64,000 bases of DNA, from assembly GCF_001244995.1 (NCBI RefSeq), contig NZ_LN869529.1, forward strand, positions 785,264 to 849,263. The letters are read 5' to 3'. Source of the DNA: Intestinimonas massiliensis (ex Afouda et al. 2020). GTDB taxonomy: Bacteria > Bacillota > Clostridia > Oscillospirales > Oscillospiraceae. The notes beneath the pieces were generated by a model. That model saw only the letters and a program-made list of their open reading frames with translations, did no database searches and was not told the origin of the DNA. The position numbers and the translations under genes were made by a program. Below, one piece after another: positions 15,393-27,100 of this stretch; position 1 is the first letter of the stretch, and the number at the start of each line of letters is the position of its first letter.

Positions 15393-15677
15393 ATGGAGAG
15401 CCGGATGGCTGAGCTGCGGGACAAGGAAATCATCAACATCAGCGATGGGTGCCGCTTCGGATATGTGGGGGACGTGGAGCTGGATCTGGAGACCGGCAAG
15501 GTCAAAGCGCTGGTGGTGCCGGGACGGCTGCGCTTTTTCGGACTGCTGGGCCGGGAGGAGGATTACGTCTTTCCCTGGGAATGCGTGCGTCGCTTCGGGG
15601 AGGACATCATTCTGGTGGAGGCTGAGCAGACCGCCGGCCGGCCGGCGCTGGACGAGAAACGGGGTCTGCTGGGATAA
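15393..15677 (+). CDS. YlmC/YmxH family sporulation protein (PRC-barrel)
   Basis: A 94-residue protein with one PRC-barrel: LRDKEIINISDGCRFGYVGD followed by LDLETGKVKALVVPG and the FFGLLGREEDYVFPW segment typical of the YlmC/YmxH group. In Firmicutes these genes are linked to sporulation (ymxH is reported in the sigma-E regulon of Bacillus), but the molecular job is not known. It is divergent from the YiiX-like hydrolase, with a palindrome between them. An alternative start four codons in (MAELRD) is possible. Confidence 0.88.
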   Translation: MESRMAELRDKEIINISDGCRFGYVGDVELDLETGKVKALVVPGRLRFFGLLGREEDYVFPWECVRRFGEDIILVEAEQTAGRPALDEKRGLLG

Positions 15678-15713
15678 AGGCGGGAAAAAGTCTTCCGGTC
15701 AAGGAAAAAAGTG

Positions 15714-15742
15714 TTGCATTGCAGGGCATACTATGGTAAAAT
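15714..15742 (+). promoter_or_regulatory. Sigma-A promoter of rpsB-tsf
   Basis: TTGCAT (15714-15719), 17-base spacer, TAAAAT (15737-15742). Confidence 0.8.
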
Positions 15743-15748
15743 ATCACC

Positions 15749-15865
15749 GCTGTGCGTAAAAGCACAGTATGACTCACACCGCTGGACGAAGCGTCCTGTG
15801 CCCCATTGGGGTTGGCGTCTTCGGATGAACGGGTGGAGGAACAACTAAAAGGAGGAACTTTATCA
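15749..15865 (+). ncRNA. Candidate structured rpsB leader
   Basis: About 115 bases of untranslated leader between the promoter and rpsB contain three successive hairpins: CTGTGC/GCACAG (15750-15767), GGACG/CGTCC (15784-15796) and CCCC/GGGG (15801-15811). S2 is a known autoregulator of its own operon in bacteria, so an S2-responsive leader is plausible. I cannot match it to a described class by eye. Confidence 0.45.
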
Positions 15866-16609
<744 letters not shown>

Positions 16610-16620
16610 TTGAAACATTG

Positions 16621-16655
16621 ACAAGCGCCCGCCGCGCGCGGCGGGCGCTTGTTTA
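16621..16655 (+). terminator. GC-rich hairpin between rpsB and tsf
   Basis: Perfect 14-15 bp stem (16621-16635 with 16638-16652) followed by only TTTA. It may be a leaky terminator lowering tsf relative to rpsB, or a stability element. Confidence 0.55.
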
Positions 16656-16692
16656 CGAGTAGAAGTATAAAAAATGATGGAGGTTTTGTAAT

Positions 16693-17607
<915 letters not shown>

Positions 17608-17624
17608 ACCGCCCGTTTGTGGCA

Positions 17625-17657
17625 GGGCCCCGGGAGTCGTCTCCCGGGGCCCTTTTC
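17625..17657 (+). terminator. Intrinsic terminator after tsf
   Basis: Twelve-base-pair GC stem (17625-17636 with 17641-17652), TCGT loop, TTTTC tail. Confidence 0.85.
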
Positions 17658-17836
17658 TACGGCCCAGGAGAGGCAGGGACCATCAAACAGGTAAGAACAA
17701 TTTGTAAAAAATCTATTCTGGGCTCTATGCAAACGGGCAAACTTATATTAAAATAGAGAAAGCGTAATTCCGCGCGGAGGTGAAAACCGGCCGCGCGGCA
17801 AATGACGAGAACAGGTTAAAGATAGGGGCTGATGGA

Positions 17837-18559
17837 ATGGCTGAACCGCAGTATAAGCGGGTGCTGCTGAAGGTCAGCGGCGAAGCCCTGGCTGGCGATG
17901 CCAGCCGTGGGCTGGATTTTGACGTCATCGGCAAGGTCTGCGATGTCATTAAGAAGTGTACACAGGCCGGCGTCCAGGTAGGGATCGTCGTGGGCGGTGG
18001 CAATTTCTGGCGGGGGCTCAAGGATGGCGGCGACCGGATGGAGCGGACCCGGGCCGACCACATGGGGATGCTGGCCACCGCCATCAACTGCCTGGCCATT
18101 GCGGATGTGCTGGAGCAGAAGGGTGTGGATGTGCGCGTACAGACGGCCATTGAGATGCGCTCCGTGGCCGAGCCCTACATCCGCTCCAAGGCCATCCGGC
18201 ATATGGAAAAGGGGCGGGTGGTCATCTTTGGCTGCGGCACCGGCAACCCCTTCTTCTCCACCGATACCGCGGCGGTGCTGCGTGCGGCGGAGATCGACGC
18301 CGACGCCATCCTGCTGGCCAAAAATATCGACGGCGTCTACAGTGCCGACCCCAAGAAAGACCCCAACGCCGTGAAGTATGACTCCATCTCCTACGATGAC
18401 GTGCTGGCCCAGCACCTGCAGGTGATGGATTCCACCGCGACGTCCCTCTCCATGGACAACAAAATTCCTGTGATTCTGTTTGCCCTCAAGGACCCGGAGA
18501 ACATCTACCGGGTGGTCATGGGTGAAAAGATCGGTACCATTGTCAAGGAGGAACAGTGA
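17837..18559 (+). CDS. pyrH: UMP kinase
   Basis: Phosphorylates UMP to UDP in pyrimidine nucleotide synthesis; a hexameric amino-acid-kinase-fold enzyme. The start is ATG at 17837, giving [18 protein letters not shown]; a longer frame to 17780 lacks homology upstream. Motifs are [16 protein letters not shown] near residue 55, and [13 protein letters not shown] near 135. Its 240-residue length is standard. A TATATTAAAAT stretch near 17744-17755 may be a -10 region, but no good -35 is seen. frr follows after one base. Confidence 0.98.
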   Translation: MAEPQYKRVLLKVSGEALAGDASRGLDFDVIGKVCDVIKKCTQAGVQVGIVVGGGNFWRGLKDGGDRMERTRADHMGMLATAINCLAIADVLEQKGVDVRVQTAIEMRSVAEPYIRSKAIRHMEKGRVVIFGCGTGNPFFSTDTAAVLRAAEIDADAILLAKNIDGVYSADPKKDPNAVKYDSISYDDVLAQHLQVMDSTATSLSMDNKIPVILFALKDPENIYRVVMGEKIGTIVKEEQ

Positions 18560-18560
18560 T

Positions 18561-19115
18561 ATGAAGGAAGAGCTGAAGGTTTACGACGTCAAAATGCAGA
18601 AGACTGTGGATGTGGTAGTCTCCGACTTTGCCAGTGTCCGGGCCGGACGCGCCAATGCTTCCGTGCTGGATAAGATCGCCGTGGACTATTATGGCAGCCC
18701 CACCCCCATCAATCAGGTGGCGGCCATCTCCTCGCCCGATCCCCGCAGCTTGATGATCCAGCCCTGGGACGCCACGCTGCTCAAGGCCATTGAAAAAGCG
18801 ATTCAGACCTCCGATTTGGGCATCAATCCCCAGAACGACGGCCGTGTTATACGCCTGGGCTTCCCCCAACTGACCGAGGAGCGCCGCAGGGACCTGACCA
18901 AGCAGGTAAAAAAGTATGGAGAGAACGGCAAGGTGGCGGTCCGCAATATCCGTCGGGACGCCATGGATAAGTTTAAGGCCATGCAGAAAAAGTCAGAGAT
19001 CACCGAGGACGAGCTCAAGGAGTTGGAAAAAGAGCTGCAGGATATGACGGATAAACGCTGCAAGCAGATCGACGAGCTGACAGCCAAGAAGGAGACGGAG
19101 CTGATGGCTGTGTAG
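18561..19115 (+). CDS. frr: Ribosome recycling factor
   Basis: Splits terminated 70S ribosomes together with EF-G. The 184-residue protein has the long three-helix bundle (VVSDFASVRAGRANASVLDK; RRDLTKQVKKYGENGKVAVR; KELEKELQDMTDKRCKQID) and the insert IQPWDATLLKAIEKAI. The ATG at 18561 follows the pyrH stop by one base, with AAGGAGGAA spanning the pyrH end, so the two are coupled. It is followed by a perfect GC hairpin before uppS. Confidence 0.98.
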   Translation: MKEELKVYDVKMQKTVDVVVSDFASVRAGRANASVLDKIAVDYYGSPTPINQVAAISSPDPRSLMIQPWDATLLKAIEKAIQTSDLGINPQNDGRVIRLGFPQLTEERRRDLTKQVKKYGENGKVAVRNIRRDAMDKFKAMQKKSEITEDELKELEKELQDMTDKRCKQIDELTAKKETELMAV

Positions 19116-19139
19116 GGGATTTCCTTCACACAGCTTGCG

Positions 19140-19165
19140 GTGCGGGGCGCCCCGGCGCCCCGCAC
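19140..19165 (+). other. GC-rich intergenic hairpin (frr-uppS)
   Basis: Perfect 11 bp stem (19140-19150 with 19155-19165), CCCG loop, no T-run after it. Unlikely to be an efficient terminator; it may mark an RNA processing or stability point. Confidence 0.55.
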
Positions 19166-19227
19166 GCTTCGTATTTGAGACAACTTGAGGTGGGACGGAA
19201 GCCGCCCTGCCCGACAGGAGCGAGGAC

Positions 19228-19974
19228 ATGCCGCTGTTCAGAAAAAAGGAAAATACGGCCGCGCCGGTAGACTTTGATCGTCTGCCGCGGCACATCGCCA
19301 TCATCATGGACGGCAATGGCCGGTGGGCCAAGAGGCGGGGCCTGCCACGCACCGCCGGACACGCCGCGGGCGCCGAGACCTTTCGTACCATTGCGACTTA
19401 CTGCAAGGACATTGGATTGGAGTATCTGACGGTCTACGCTTTTTCCACGGAGAACTGGAAGCGCCCGGCGGAGGAGGTCTCCGCCATCATGGGTCTGCTG
19501 AGGAAGTATCTGCTGGAGGCCATCGGGCGCATGGAGAAGGACCGGGTAAAAATGCGCTTCTTCGGGGATTTGTCTCCGCTGAATGAGGAGCTGCGGACCT
19601 TGTGCCGGGAGACCGAGGCGATCTCCGACCGCTATGAGGGGTGCCAGGTAAACATCTGCCTCAACTACGGAGGCCGGGACGAACTGCTCCGGGCGGCCCG
19701 GGCCTTTGCCGGGGATTGCGCGGCGGGCAGGGGAGACCCCAACCATCTGTCTGAGGCGGAATTTTCACGGTATCTGTTTTCCGCCGGCGTGCCGGACCCA
19801 GACCTTGTCATCCGGCCCAGCGGCGAGCTGCGCATTTCCAATTTTCTGCTGTGGCAGTCGGCCTACGCGGAGTTCTATTTTACCGACGTGCTTTGGCCGG
19901 ACTTCAGTAAAGACGAGCTGCACAAAGCGCTGGCGGCCTATCAGGGGCGGTCGCGCCGATTTGGAGGGATCTGA
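19228..19974 (+). CDS. uppS: Isoprenyl transferase (undecaprenyl diphosphate synthase)
   Basis: Condenses isopentenyl diphosphate onto a farnesyl primer to make the C55 carrier of cell-wall synthesis. The 248-residue protein shows the cis-prenyltransferase motifs HIAIIMDGNGRWAKRRGL, then YAFSTENWKRP, and the C-terminal DLVIRPSGELRISNFLLWQ. A short N-terminal extension rich in Lys/Glu precedes the core. CAGGAGCGAGG serves as ribosome binding site. cdsA starts three bases after its stop. Confidence 0.97.
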   Translation: MPLFRKKENTAAPVDFDRLPRHIAIIMDGNGRWAKRRGLPRTAGHAAGAETFRTIATYCKDIGLEYLTVYAFSTENWKRPAEEVSAIMGLLRKYLLEAIGRMEKDRVKMRFFGDLSPLNEELRTLCRETEAISDRYEGCQVNICLNYGGRDELLRAARAFAGDCAAGRGDPNHLSEAEFSRYLFSAGVPDPDLVIRPSGELRISNFLLWQSAYAEFYFTDVLWPDFSKDELHKALAAYQGRSRRFGGI

Positions 19975-19977
19975 TGC

Positions 19978-20805
19978 ATGGGTAAGCGGATCATGGTAGC
20001 GGTGATTTTTGTCCCGCTCATCATTTTGATGCTGTTTTTTGCGCCAAGCTGGGTATTGCCCGTTGTCGTGTCCGGCCTGGCCATGATCGCGCTGCACGAG
20101 GTGCTGTGGTCCACTGGATTTGTCAAAAATCCGAAGATCTCTGGCCTGGCCATCGTCCTGGCGGGCCTCATCCCCTTCTGGGTCTTTGTAGGAGAGCGAA
20201 TGCTGCCCGCACTGGTGACCCTTTTCCTCTATGTGGTACTGTTGTTTGCAGTGGCTATGAAAAGCCACTATACGGTGACTATGGAGAAGATGGGGGGCTC
20301 TTTCTTCCTCTCCATCGTCATCCCCTATTTCCTGTCCACCTTCATCCGCATCCGTGAGATGCCCGACTGGCGCTACTATATCCTGCTGCCCTTTGTGGTA
20401 GCCTGGCTCAGCGACGCTTTTGCGCTGTTTGCGGGCATGGCCTTCGGAAAGCATAAGCTGGCCCCGGAGCTCTCCCCCAAAAAGACGGTGGAGGGGGCGG
20501 TTGGCGGCGTGGCAGGCTCGGTCGCCGCTACGCTGATCTACGGCTTTGTGATGTCCGCCTGTTTTGGGGCTGCCGCAGTGCGCTATGGGCTGCTGATCCT
20601 CTACGCACTGCTGGGGGCAGTGGTGGCCCAGTTTGGCGATTTGGCCTTCTCCTACATCAAGCGGCAGTATGACATCAAGGATTACGGCACGATCTTCCCC
20701 GGTCACGGCGGAGTGCTGGACCGCTTTGACAGCGTCATCTTCTGCGCTCCGCTGCTGGAGATCCTCATCGTCTATTTCCCGGCTATCCAGGGGGCGGTGG
20801 GATGA
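19978..20805 (+). CDS. cdsA: Phosphatidate cytidylyltransferase
   Basis: Makes CDP-diacylglycerol, the branch-point of phospholipid synthesis, in the membrane. The 275-residue protein has about eight hydrophobic helices and the family signature in its C-terminal third: LSDAFALFAGMAFGKHKL, LSPKKTVEGAVGG, then GDLAFSYIKRQYDIKDYG and PGHGGVLDRFDS. It lies between uppS and dxr, overlapping the dxr ATG by 4 bases (ATGA), as in the classic Firmicutes cluster. Confidence 0.96.
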   Translation: MGKRIMVAVIFVPLIILMLFFAPSWVLPVVVSGLAMIALHEVLWSTGFVKNPKISGLAIVLAGLIPFWVFVGERMLPALVTLFLYVVLLFAVAMKSHYTVTMEKMGGSFFLSIVIPYFLSTFIRIREMPDWRYYILLPFVVAWLSDAFALFAGMAFGKHKLAPELSPKKTVEGAVGGVAGSVAATLIYGFVMSACFGAAAVRYGLLILYALLGAVVAQFGDLAFSYIKRQYDIKDYGTIFPGHGGVLDRFDSVIFCAPLLEILIVYFPAIQGAVG

Positions 20806-21947
20806 AAAGGACTCTTTCGGTGCTGGGGTCCACCGGCTCCATCGGGCGGCAGACCCTGGAGGTTGCGCAGGCCTGCGGCCTGACGGTGGCGGCGCTGACC
20901 GCCAACCGGAATTCTCTGCTGCTGGAAGAGCAGGCTCGGAAATTCCGGCCCAAGCTGGTGGCGGCGGTGGAGGAGTCGGCCGCCGCCGATTTGAAGGTGC
21001 GCCTGGCGGACACCCCCATCCGGGTGGCGGCCGGACCTCGGGGCGTTTTGGAGGCAGCCACCCTGGCGGAGGCCGACACCGTAGTCACCGCTGTGATGGG
21101 GGTGGCCGGGCTGGAGCCGACCCTGGCCGCCATCCGGAAGGGCAAACGCATCGCCTTGGCCAACAAAGAGACCATGGTCTGCGCCGGGAAGCTGGTCATG
21201 GACGAGGCAGACCGCTATGGGGCCGAGATTGTCCCGGTGGACTCGGAGCACTCGGCCATTTTCCAGTGCCTGCAGGGCTGCCGCGACCGGGGAGAGGTGC
21301 GCCGCCTGATCCTCACCGCCTCCGGCGGGCCCTTTTTCGGCTGGAGCCGGGAACAGCTCGCCCGGGTAACAAAGGCTCAGGCGCTGTGCCACCCCAACTG
21401 GGCCATGGGGGCCAAGATCACCATCGACTCCGCCACTCTGATGAACAAGGGCCTGGAGTTGATCGAGGCCATGGGCCTTTACCGAATGCCGCCGGAAAAG
21501 ATTTCGATCGTGATCCATCGGGAGAGTATAGTTCACTCCTTGGTGGAATACTGTGATAATGCCGTATTGGCGCAGTTGGGCGCGCCGGATATGCGCCTGC
21601 CCATCCAGTACGCCCTTACCTGGCCGGCGCGGGCGCCGGGCCCGGCGGCGTCACTGGACCTGTTGTCCTGCCCGCCGCTCACCTTTGCCGCCCCGGACTG
21701 CGAGACCTTCGAATGTCTGGCACTGGCCCTTCAGGCGGCCGCGCAGGGGGGTACGGCGCCGGCCGTGCTCAGCGGAGCCAACGAGGCGGCGGTGGACCTC
21801 TTCCTGCGGGAGGAGATCGGCTTTCTGGACATCCCCAGACGGGTGGGAGAGGCTCTGGAGCGGGTCAAACCCGTAGAGCGGCCCTCTCTGGAGGACATCC
21901 TTCTGGCCGACCATGCCGCCAGAGAGGCGGTCCGCTGCGCCCGGTAA
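20802..21947 (+). CDS. dxr: 1-deoxy-D-xylulose 5-phosphate reductoisomerase
   Basis: NADPH-dependent second enzyme of the MEP isoprenoid pathway. In its 381 residues the Rossmann motif LGSTGSIGRQTL is at the start, LANKETMVCAG near residue 125, the metal/substrate motif VDSEHSAIFQCL near 148, and SGGPFF plus HPNWAMGAKITIDSATLMNK near 175-215. Together with ispG 1.1 kb downstream it shows that the organism uses the MEP route. It overlaps cdsA by 4 bases. Confidence 0.98.
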   Translation: MKRTLSVLGSTGSIGRQTLEVAQACGLTVAALTANRNSLLLEEQARKFRPKLVAAVEESAAADLKVRLADTPIRVAAGPRGVLEAATLAEADTVVTAVMGVAGLEPTLAAIRKGKRIALANKETMVCAGKLVMDEADRYGAEIVPVDSEHSAIFQCLQGCRDRGEVRRLILTASGGPFFGWSREQLARVTKAQALCHPNWAMGAKITIDSATLMNKGLELIEAMGLYRMPPEKISIVIHRESIVHSLVEYCDNAVLAQLGAPDMRLPIQYALTWPARAPGPAASLDLLSCPPLTFAAPDCETFECLALALQAAAQGGTAPAVLSGANEAAVDLFLREEIGFLDIPRRVGEALERVKPVERPSLEDILLADHAAREAVRCAR

Positions 21948-21974
21948 TACCCGTCAAGGAGACTGAATACGCTT

Positions 21975-23033
21975 ATGCTCTATATCATCATCGCCATTCT
22001 CATGTTTGGTATCCTCATCGCCCTGCATGAGTTCGGACACTTCATCACCGCCAAGCTGCTGGGGGTGCGGGTGAACGAATTTGCCATCGGCATGGGGCCA
22101 CTGCTGTTCTCCACGCAAAAAGGGGAGACGCAGTATTCCCTGCGCGCCATCCCCATGGGCGGCTTTTGCGCCATGGAGGGGGAGGACGACGCCTCCGACG
22201 ACCCCAGGGCATTTTCCAATAAGCCGGCCTGGAGAAAGTTCATCATTCTGGTGGCGGGATCCTTTATGAACTTCCTCACCGGCTTTGTCTTGCTGGCGCT
22301 GCTCCTGGCCCAGAATACCTTCTTTGTGGTCCCGGTCATCGACACGCTTATGGAAGGCTTTCCCTATGAAAGTGCCCAGGGGCTGCTGCCGGGCGACCGG
22401 ATCGTCCGGGTCAACGGCGAACGGATCTATACCAAGAGTGATTTGGACCTGTTCTTTGGCCGTGACGAGGACGGCATCATGGATCTGGTCATTGAGCGGG
22501 ACGGCGTACGCCTGGAGCGGCCGGGCTTTGATCTCCGGCCCCGGGAATACACCTACGAGGGCGAGACTGTGCAGATGCGGGGGCTCATCTGCGTCCGGGA
22601 GCCCTTCCACGTGGGAAATTGGCTGCGTCAGAGCTGGTACAATACCATTGATATGGTGCGGATGGTGCGCCTGTCCCTGGTGGATCTTTTTTCCGGTCGA
22701 GCCGGTATCCAGGACATGTCCGGCCCGATCGGCATCGTAACCATGATGTCGGACGTGGGGGCCCAGTCTCCCAATATGGCGGCCGCACTGGCGAATATCC
22801 TGTGGTTCGTGGCCTTCATCGCCATCAACCTGGCGGTGATGAACCTGCTGCCCATTCCAGCCCTGGACGGCGGGCGCATTTTCTTCCTGGCGGTCAACGG
22901 ATTGTTCTCTCTGCTTACCCGGCGGAAGCTGGACCCCAAATACGAGGGCTATGTGAATATGGCGGGGTTTTGCTGCCTGATCCTGCTGATGGTGGTTGTG
23001 GCCTTCAATGATATTGTCAAGCTATTTGCGTAA
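21975..23033 (+). CDS. rseP: RseP/RasP-type site-2 zinc metalloprotease
   Basis: Membrane M50 protease that cuts proteins within the bilayer, for example anti-sigma factors and signal-peptide remnants. The 352-residue protein carries HEFGH at residues 18-22 in the first helix, one PDZ domain near 115-190 (QGLLPGDRIVRVNGERI) and the third zinc ligand in NLLPIPALDGGR near residue 290. GGAG precedes the ATG. Its place between dxr and the ispG-polC pair follows the rasP position in Bacillus. Confidence 0.95.
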   Translation: MLYIIIAILMFGILIALHEFGHFITAKLLGVRVNEFAIGMGPLLFSTQKGETQYSLRAIPMGGFCAMEGEDDASDDPRAFSNKPAWRKFIILVAGSFMNFLTGFVLLALLLAQNTFFVVPVIDTLMEGFPYESAQGLLPGDRIVRVNGERIYTKSDLDLFFGRDEDGIMDLVIERDGVRLERPGFDLRPREYTYEGETVQMRGLICVREPFHVGNWLRQSWYNTIDMVRMVRLSLVDLFSGRAGIQDMSGPIGIVTMMSDVGAQSPNMAAALANILWFVAFIAINLAVMNLLPIPALDGGRIFFLAVNGLFSLLTRRKLDPKYEGYVNMAGFCCLILLMVVVAFNDIVKLFA

Positions 23034-23072
23034 AGCGAAATTACTTTCCTATAAGGGATAAAAGGTGATTGT

Positions 23073-24110
23073 ATGACAAAGCAGATCAACATTGGGGGCG
23101 TTCCCGTGGGTGGGGGCGCTCCCATTCCCATCCAGTCCATGTGCAACACCCGTACCGACGATGTGGCGGCCACCGTGGCGCAGATCCACCGGCTGGAGGC
23201 GGCGGGCTGCGACATCATCCGGGTAGCCGTGCCCGACCAGGCGGCGGCCCGTGCTGTGGGCGCCATCAAAGAGCAGATTCACATTCCGCTGGTGGTGGAT
23301 ATCCACTTCGATTACCGTCTGGCTCTGGAATCCGTGGCAGCCGGATGCGACAAGGTGCGCATCAATCCCGGCAACATCGGGGACGCCGAACGGGTGAAGG
23401 CGGTGGCGCGGGCCTGCCGGGAGAAGGGCGTCCCCATCCGGATTGGGGTCAACGGCGGGTCTCTGGAAAAGCCGCTGCTGGCCAGGTACGGCGGGGTAAC
23501 GCCCGAGGCCCTGGTGGAGTCCGCCTTCGGACACATTGCGTTGCTGCATCGCTTCGATTTTGACGACATCTGCATCTCCCTCAAGTCCTCCGACGTGCGG
23601 ACCACCATGGCGGCCTACCGGCTCATGAGCGAGCGGTGCGATTATCCGCTTCACCTGGGCGTCACCGAGACGGGTACCATCCGCATGGGCACCCTCAAGT
23701 CTGCCATAGGCATCGGCGGTCTGCTGGGCTTCGGCATCGGGGACACCCTGCGGGTGTCTCTGTCCGCCGACCCGGTGGAGGAGGTCTACGCCGCCCGGGA
23801 TATCCTGAAGGCCCTGGGCATCCGACAGGAGGGTCCCGACCTGATCGCCTGTCCCACCTGCGGCCGCACCCGGATCGACCTCATCGGCCTGGTCGAGGAG
23901 GTGGAGTGCCGCCTCAAAGGAGTGGAGAAGCCCATCACCGTGGCGGTTATGGGCTGCGTGGTCAACGGCCCCGGAGAGGCATCGGCCGCCGACGTGGGCA
24001 TTGCAGGGGGAGACGGCGTGGGCCTGCTCTTCCGCAGGGGAGAGATCGTAAAGAAGGTGCCCCAGGCGGAGCTGGTGGACGAGCTGTTTGCCCTGATCGA
24101 GGAATTGTAA
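23073..24110 (+). CDS. ispG: 4-hydroxy-3-methylbut-2-en-1-yl diphosphate synthase
   Basis: 4Fe-4S enzyme of the MEP pathway. The 345-residue protein begins with the barrel motif PIPIQSMCNTRTDDVAAT and has the three cluster cysteines near residues 260, 263 (CPTCGRT) and 295 (GCVVNGPGE). This is the short bacterial form without the extra middle domain. Its place between rseP and polC is where Bacillus has proS, so two MEP genes (dxr, ispG) flank rseP here. AAAGGTG precedes the ATG. Confidence 0.97.
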   Translation: MTKQINIGGVPVGGGAPIPIQSMCNTRTDDVAATVAQIHRLEAAGCDIIRVAVPDQAAARAVGAIKEQIHIPLVVDIHFDYRLALESVAAGCDKVRINPGNIGDAERVKAVARACREKGVPIRIGVNGGSLEKPLLARYGGVTPEALVESAFGHIALLHRFDFDDICISLKSSDVRTTMAAYRLMSERCDYPLHLGVTETGTIRMGTLKSAIGIGGLLGFGIGDTLRVSLSADPVEEVYAARDILKALGIRQEGPDLIACPTCGRTRIDLIGLVEEVECRLKGVEKPITVAVMGCVVNGPGEASAADVGIAGGDGVGLLFRRGEIVKKVPQAELVDELFALIEEL

Positions 24111-24135
24111 AAAATCAGCGTAGGAGCGTATACAT

Positions 24136-27100
24136 ATGCCAGAGCAGAAGAAAATCCCCATTCTGGTTCTCTTTTCCGCGTGGAAGCCATCGGAGGACCT
24201 GCGGCCGCTTCTGACCGATATGCTGGTCACCGGTGCGGTCATCGACCGGCAGCAGCGCTGCATCCAGGCGGAGATCCAGTGTGCTCAATGCCCGGATGAT
24301 GTGCGCAGGGCGCTGCTGGAGCGGGAGCTGGCGGCGGCCTATGGGGTCCAGCGCGTAACGCTGCGGTTTCAGACGCCGGCGGCGGAGCCGCTTCCCCCGC
24401 CGGAGCCCCCAAAGCTGCCGGTTTCGGCGGAGCGGAAGCCCCTACCCACCGACGAGGCTGCCCCGCCGGAAGCGGTGCCCCCGGAATCGGAGGACCCGAT
24501 GGAGGTCTTTCGCCGGACGGAACGCATCCGGCAGGCGGCGCTGAAGAAGATCAAGCCGGCGGCACACACGGAGAAAAGGGGCGGCCGGGAAGGGCCCAAG
24601 GAGAAGCTGATTTACGGCCGTATGGTGAAAAAATTTCCCGCCATCGCCATGAACGACATCACCCTGGACTCCGAAATGGTGACCATTGAAGGAGATGTAT
24701 TCGCCACCGACCATCTGGAAATGAAGAAGCGAGGCGCGTGGATCGTCCGCTTTGACATCACGGATCAGACCAATTCCATCCGGGTGGCCAAATTTCTGGT
24801 CGGAGACGAAGGTAAGGAGCTGGCCGGGGCCATCCGGGAGGGGCAGCGCCTTGTGGTCCAGGGCCGGGTCAGCCCCTACCAGGGGGAGCTGCAGATCGAA
24901 CCCACCGGCATCGCGGAGGGGACGCGGACCGTCCGCCAGGACAAGGCGGAAGGGGAGAAGCGGGTGGAGCTCCACCTGCACACCCGCATGTCGGTGATGG
25001 ATGCCACCACCGACATCAAGGAGGTCATTAAGCGGGCGGCGGCCTGGGGGCATCCGGCCATCGCCATCACGGACCACGGCGTCTGCCATGATTTCCCCAC
25101 CGCCTATTCCGCCGCCAAAAAGGCTGGCATCAAGATGATTTTCGGGGTGGAGGCCTACTTCCAGAACGACGTGGACGACATGCCCACGGTGCGGGGGACG
25201 ATGGATGTTCCCTTTTCCGGGGAATACGTCTGCTTTGATTTAGAGACCACCGGCCTGGACGCCCAGCGGGACGTGATTACGGAGATCGGCGCGGTGGTGC
25301 TGAAGAACGGCCAGGTCACCGACGAGATCTTTTCCACCTTTGTGGACCCGGAACGGCCCATGAACCCCGAGATCATCCGTCTGACCGGCATTACCGACGA
25401 GATGGTCAAGGGCGCGCCCAAGCAGGCGGAGGCCATCCGGCAGTTTCTGGCCTTTGTCAACGGGCGACCTCTGGCGGCCCACAATGCCGGCTTTGACGTT
25501 GGGTTTCTTTCGGAGGGCTGCCGCCGCTGCGGTATCCCCTTCGAGGCGACGGCGGTGGACACCTTGCCGCTGGCCCAGGCCCTTCTGCCCCACCTGTCCA
25601 AGCACAAGCTGGACGTCGTGGCCGACCACCTGGGCCTGCCCGCCTTCCACCACCACAGAGCCACCGACGACGCCTCCACCGTGGCCTATATGCTGGTGCC
25701 CTTCTTCAAAAGGCTGGAGGAGGAACACGATATCCACTCCCTGGGGCCCATCAACCACTGGGTCGCCGGACAGAACCAGGCCCGGAAGGGCAAACGCCGG
25801 GCCCGGCATCTCATCGTCCTGGCCCGCAACCAGACCGGCCTGCGCAATCTCTATAAGCTGGTCTCCAAGGCTCATCTGGAGCACTTCCAGCGCAAGCAGT
25901 ATCCGGTGATGCCCAAAAGCCTCATTGATGAGAACCGGGAGGGGCTGCTGATGGGCTCGGCCTGTGAGGCGGGCGAGCTGTTCCAGGCAGTGGTGCGGCA
26001 CAGCTCCTGGGCGGAGCTCAAGCGCATCGCCTCCTGGTACGACTATCTGGAAATTCAGCCTCTGAGCAATAACGCCTATATGCTCCGGCCCGACAAGAAC
26101 GGCAAGACCATTGCACGTGATAGGGAGGAGCTGCGGAATTTCAACCGCACCGTCGTGGAGCTGGCCCATGAACTGGGCAAACCCGTGGTGGCCACCGGCG
26201 ACGTCCACTTCCTGGACCCGGAGGACGAGATCTACCGCCATGTGCTGCTGGCCACCAAGGGCTTTGAGGACGCCGACGCGCCCAATCCGCTTTACTTCCG
26301 CACCACCGACGAGATGCTGGAGGAATTCTCCTATCTGGGCGCTGAGACCGCCCGGGAGGTGGTCATCGACAATCCCCAACTCATCGCCGCCTGGTGCGGA
26401 GATCTGAGCCCGCTGCCCAACGGTCTGTTCGCCCCCAAGCTGGAGGATTCCGAGGGGGAGCTGAAGCGGCTGGTGTGGGGAAAGGCCAAGCGCCTTTACG
26501 GGGAGGAGCCGCCCCAGATCGTAGTGGATCGCATCAACGCCGAGCTGGGAGATATCCTGATGCGGCATTATGACGTGATTTACATGTCGGCCCAGAAGCT
26601 GGTGCAGGACTCCCTGGACCATGGCTATCTGGTGGGCTCCCGGGGCTCGGTGGGGTCCTCTATCGTGGCCTTTCTGTCGGGCATCACCGAGGTCAACGCC
26701 CTGCCGCCCCACTACCGCTGCCCCAACTGCAAGCATTCCGACTTCGAAGCGGCCAAGGAAGGGGGCTGGGGCTGTGGAGCCGATATGCCCGACGCGGTGT
26801 GCCCCGTGTGCGGGACTCCCTACGAAAAAGACGGCTTCAACATCCCCTTCGAGACCTTCCTGGGCTTCGGCGGCGACAAGGTGCCCGATATCGACCTGAA
26901 CTTCTCCGGCGAGTACCAGTCCAGCGCCCACCGCCATACCTTTGAGCTCTTTGGAGAGACCCACGTGTTCCGGGCGGGCACCATCGGCACGGTAGCGGAA
27001 AAGACCGCCTTTGGCTACGTAAAAAAGTACCTGGAGGAACGAGGCAAGACCGCCACCAAGGCGGAGATGCTGCGGCTGGCCAAGGGCTGTACCGGGGTCA

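Noticed and set aside
17740-17836. Promoter before pyrH
   Set aside because: TATATTAAAAT resembles a -10 region, but no acceptable -35 lies at 16-18 bases, so it was not listed as a feature.
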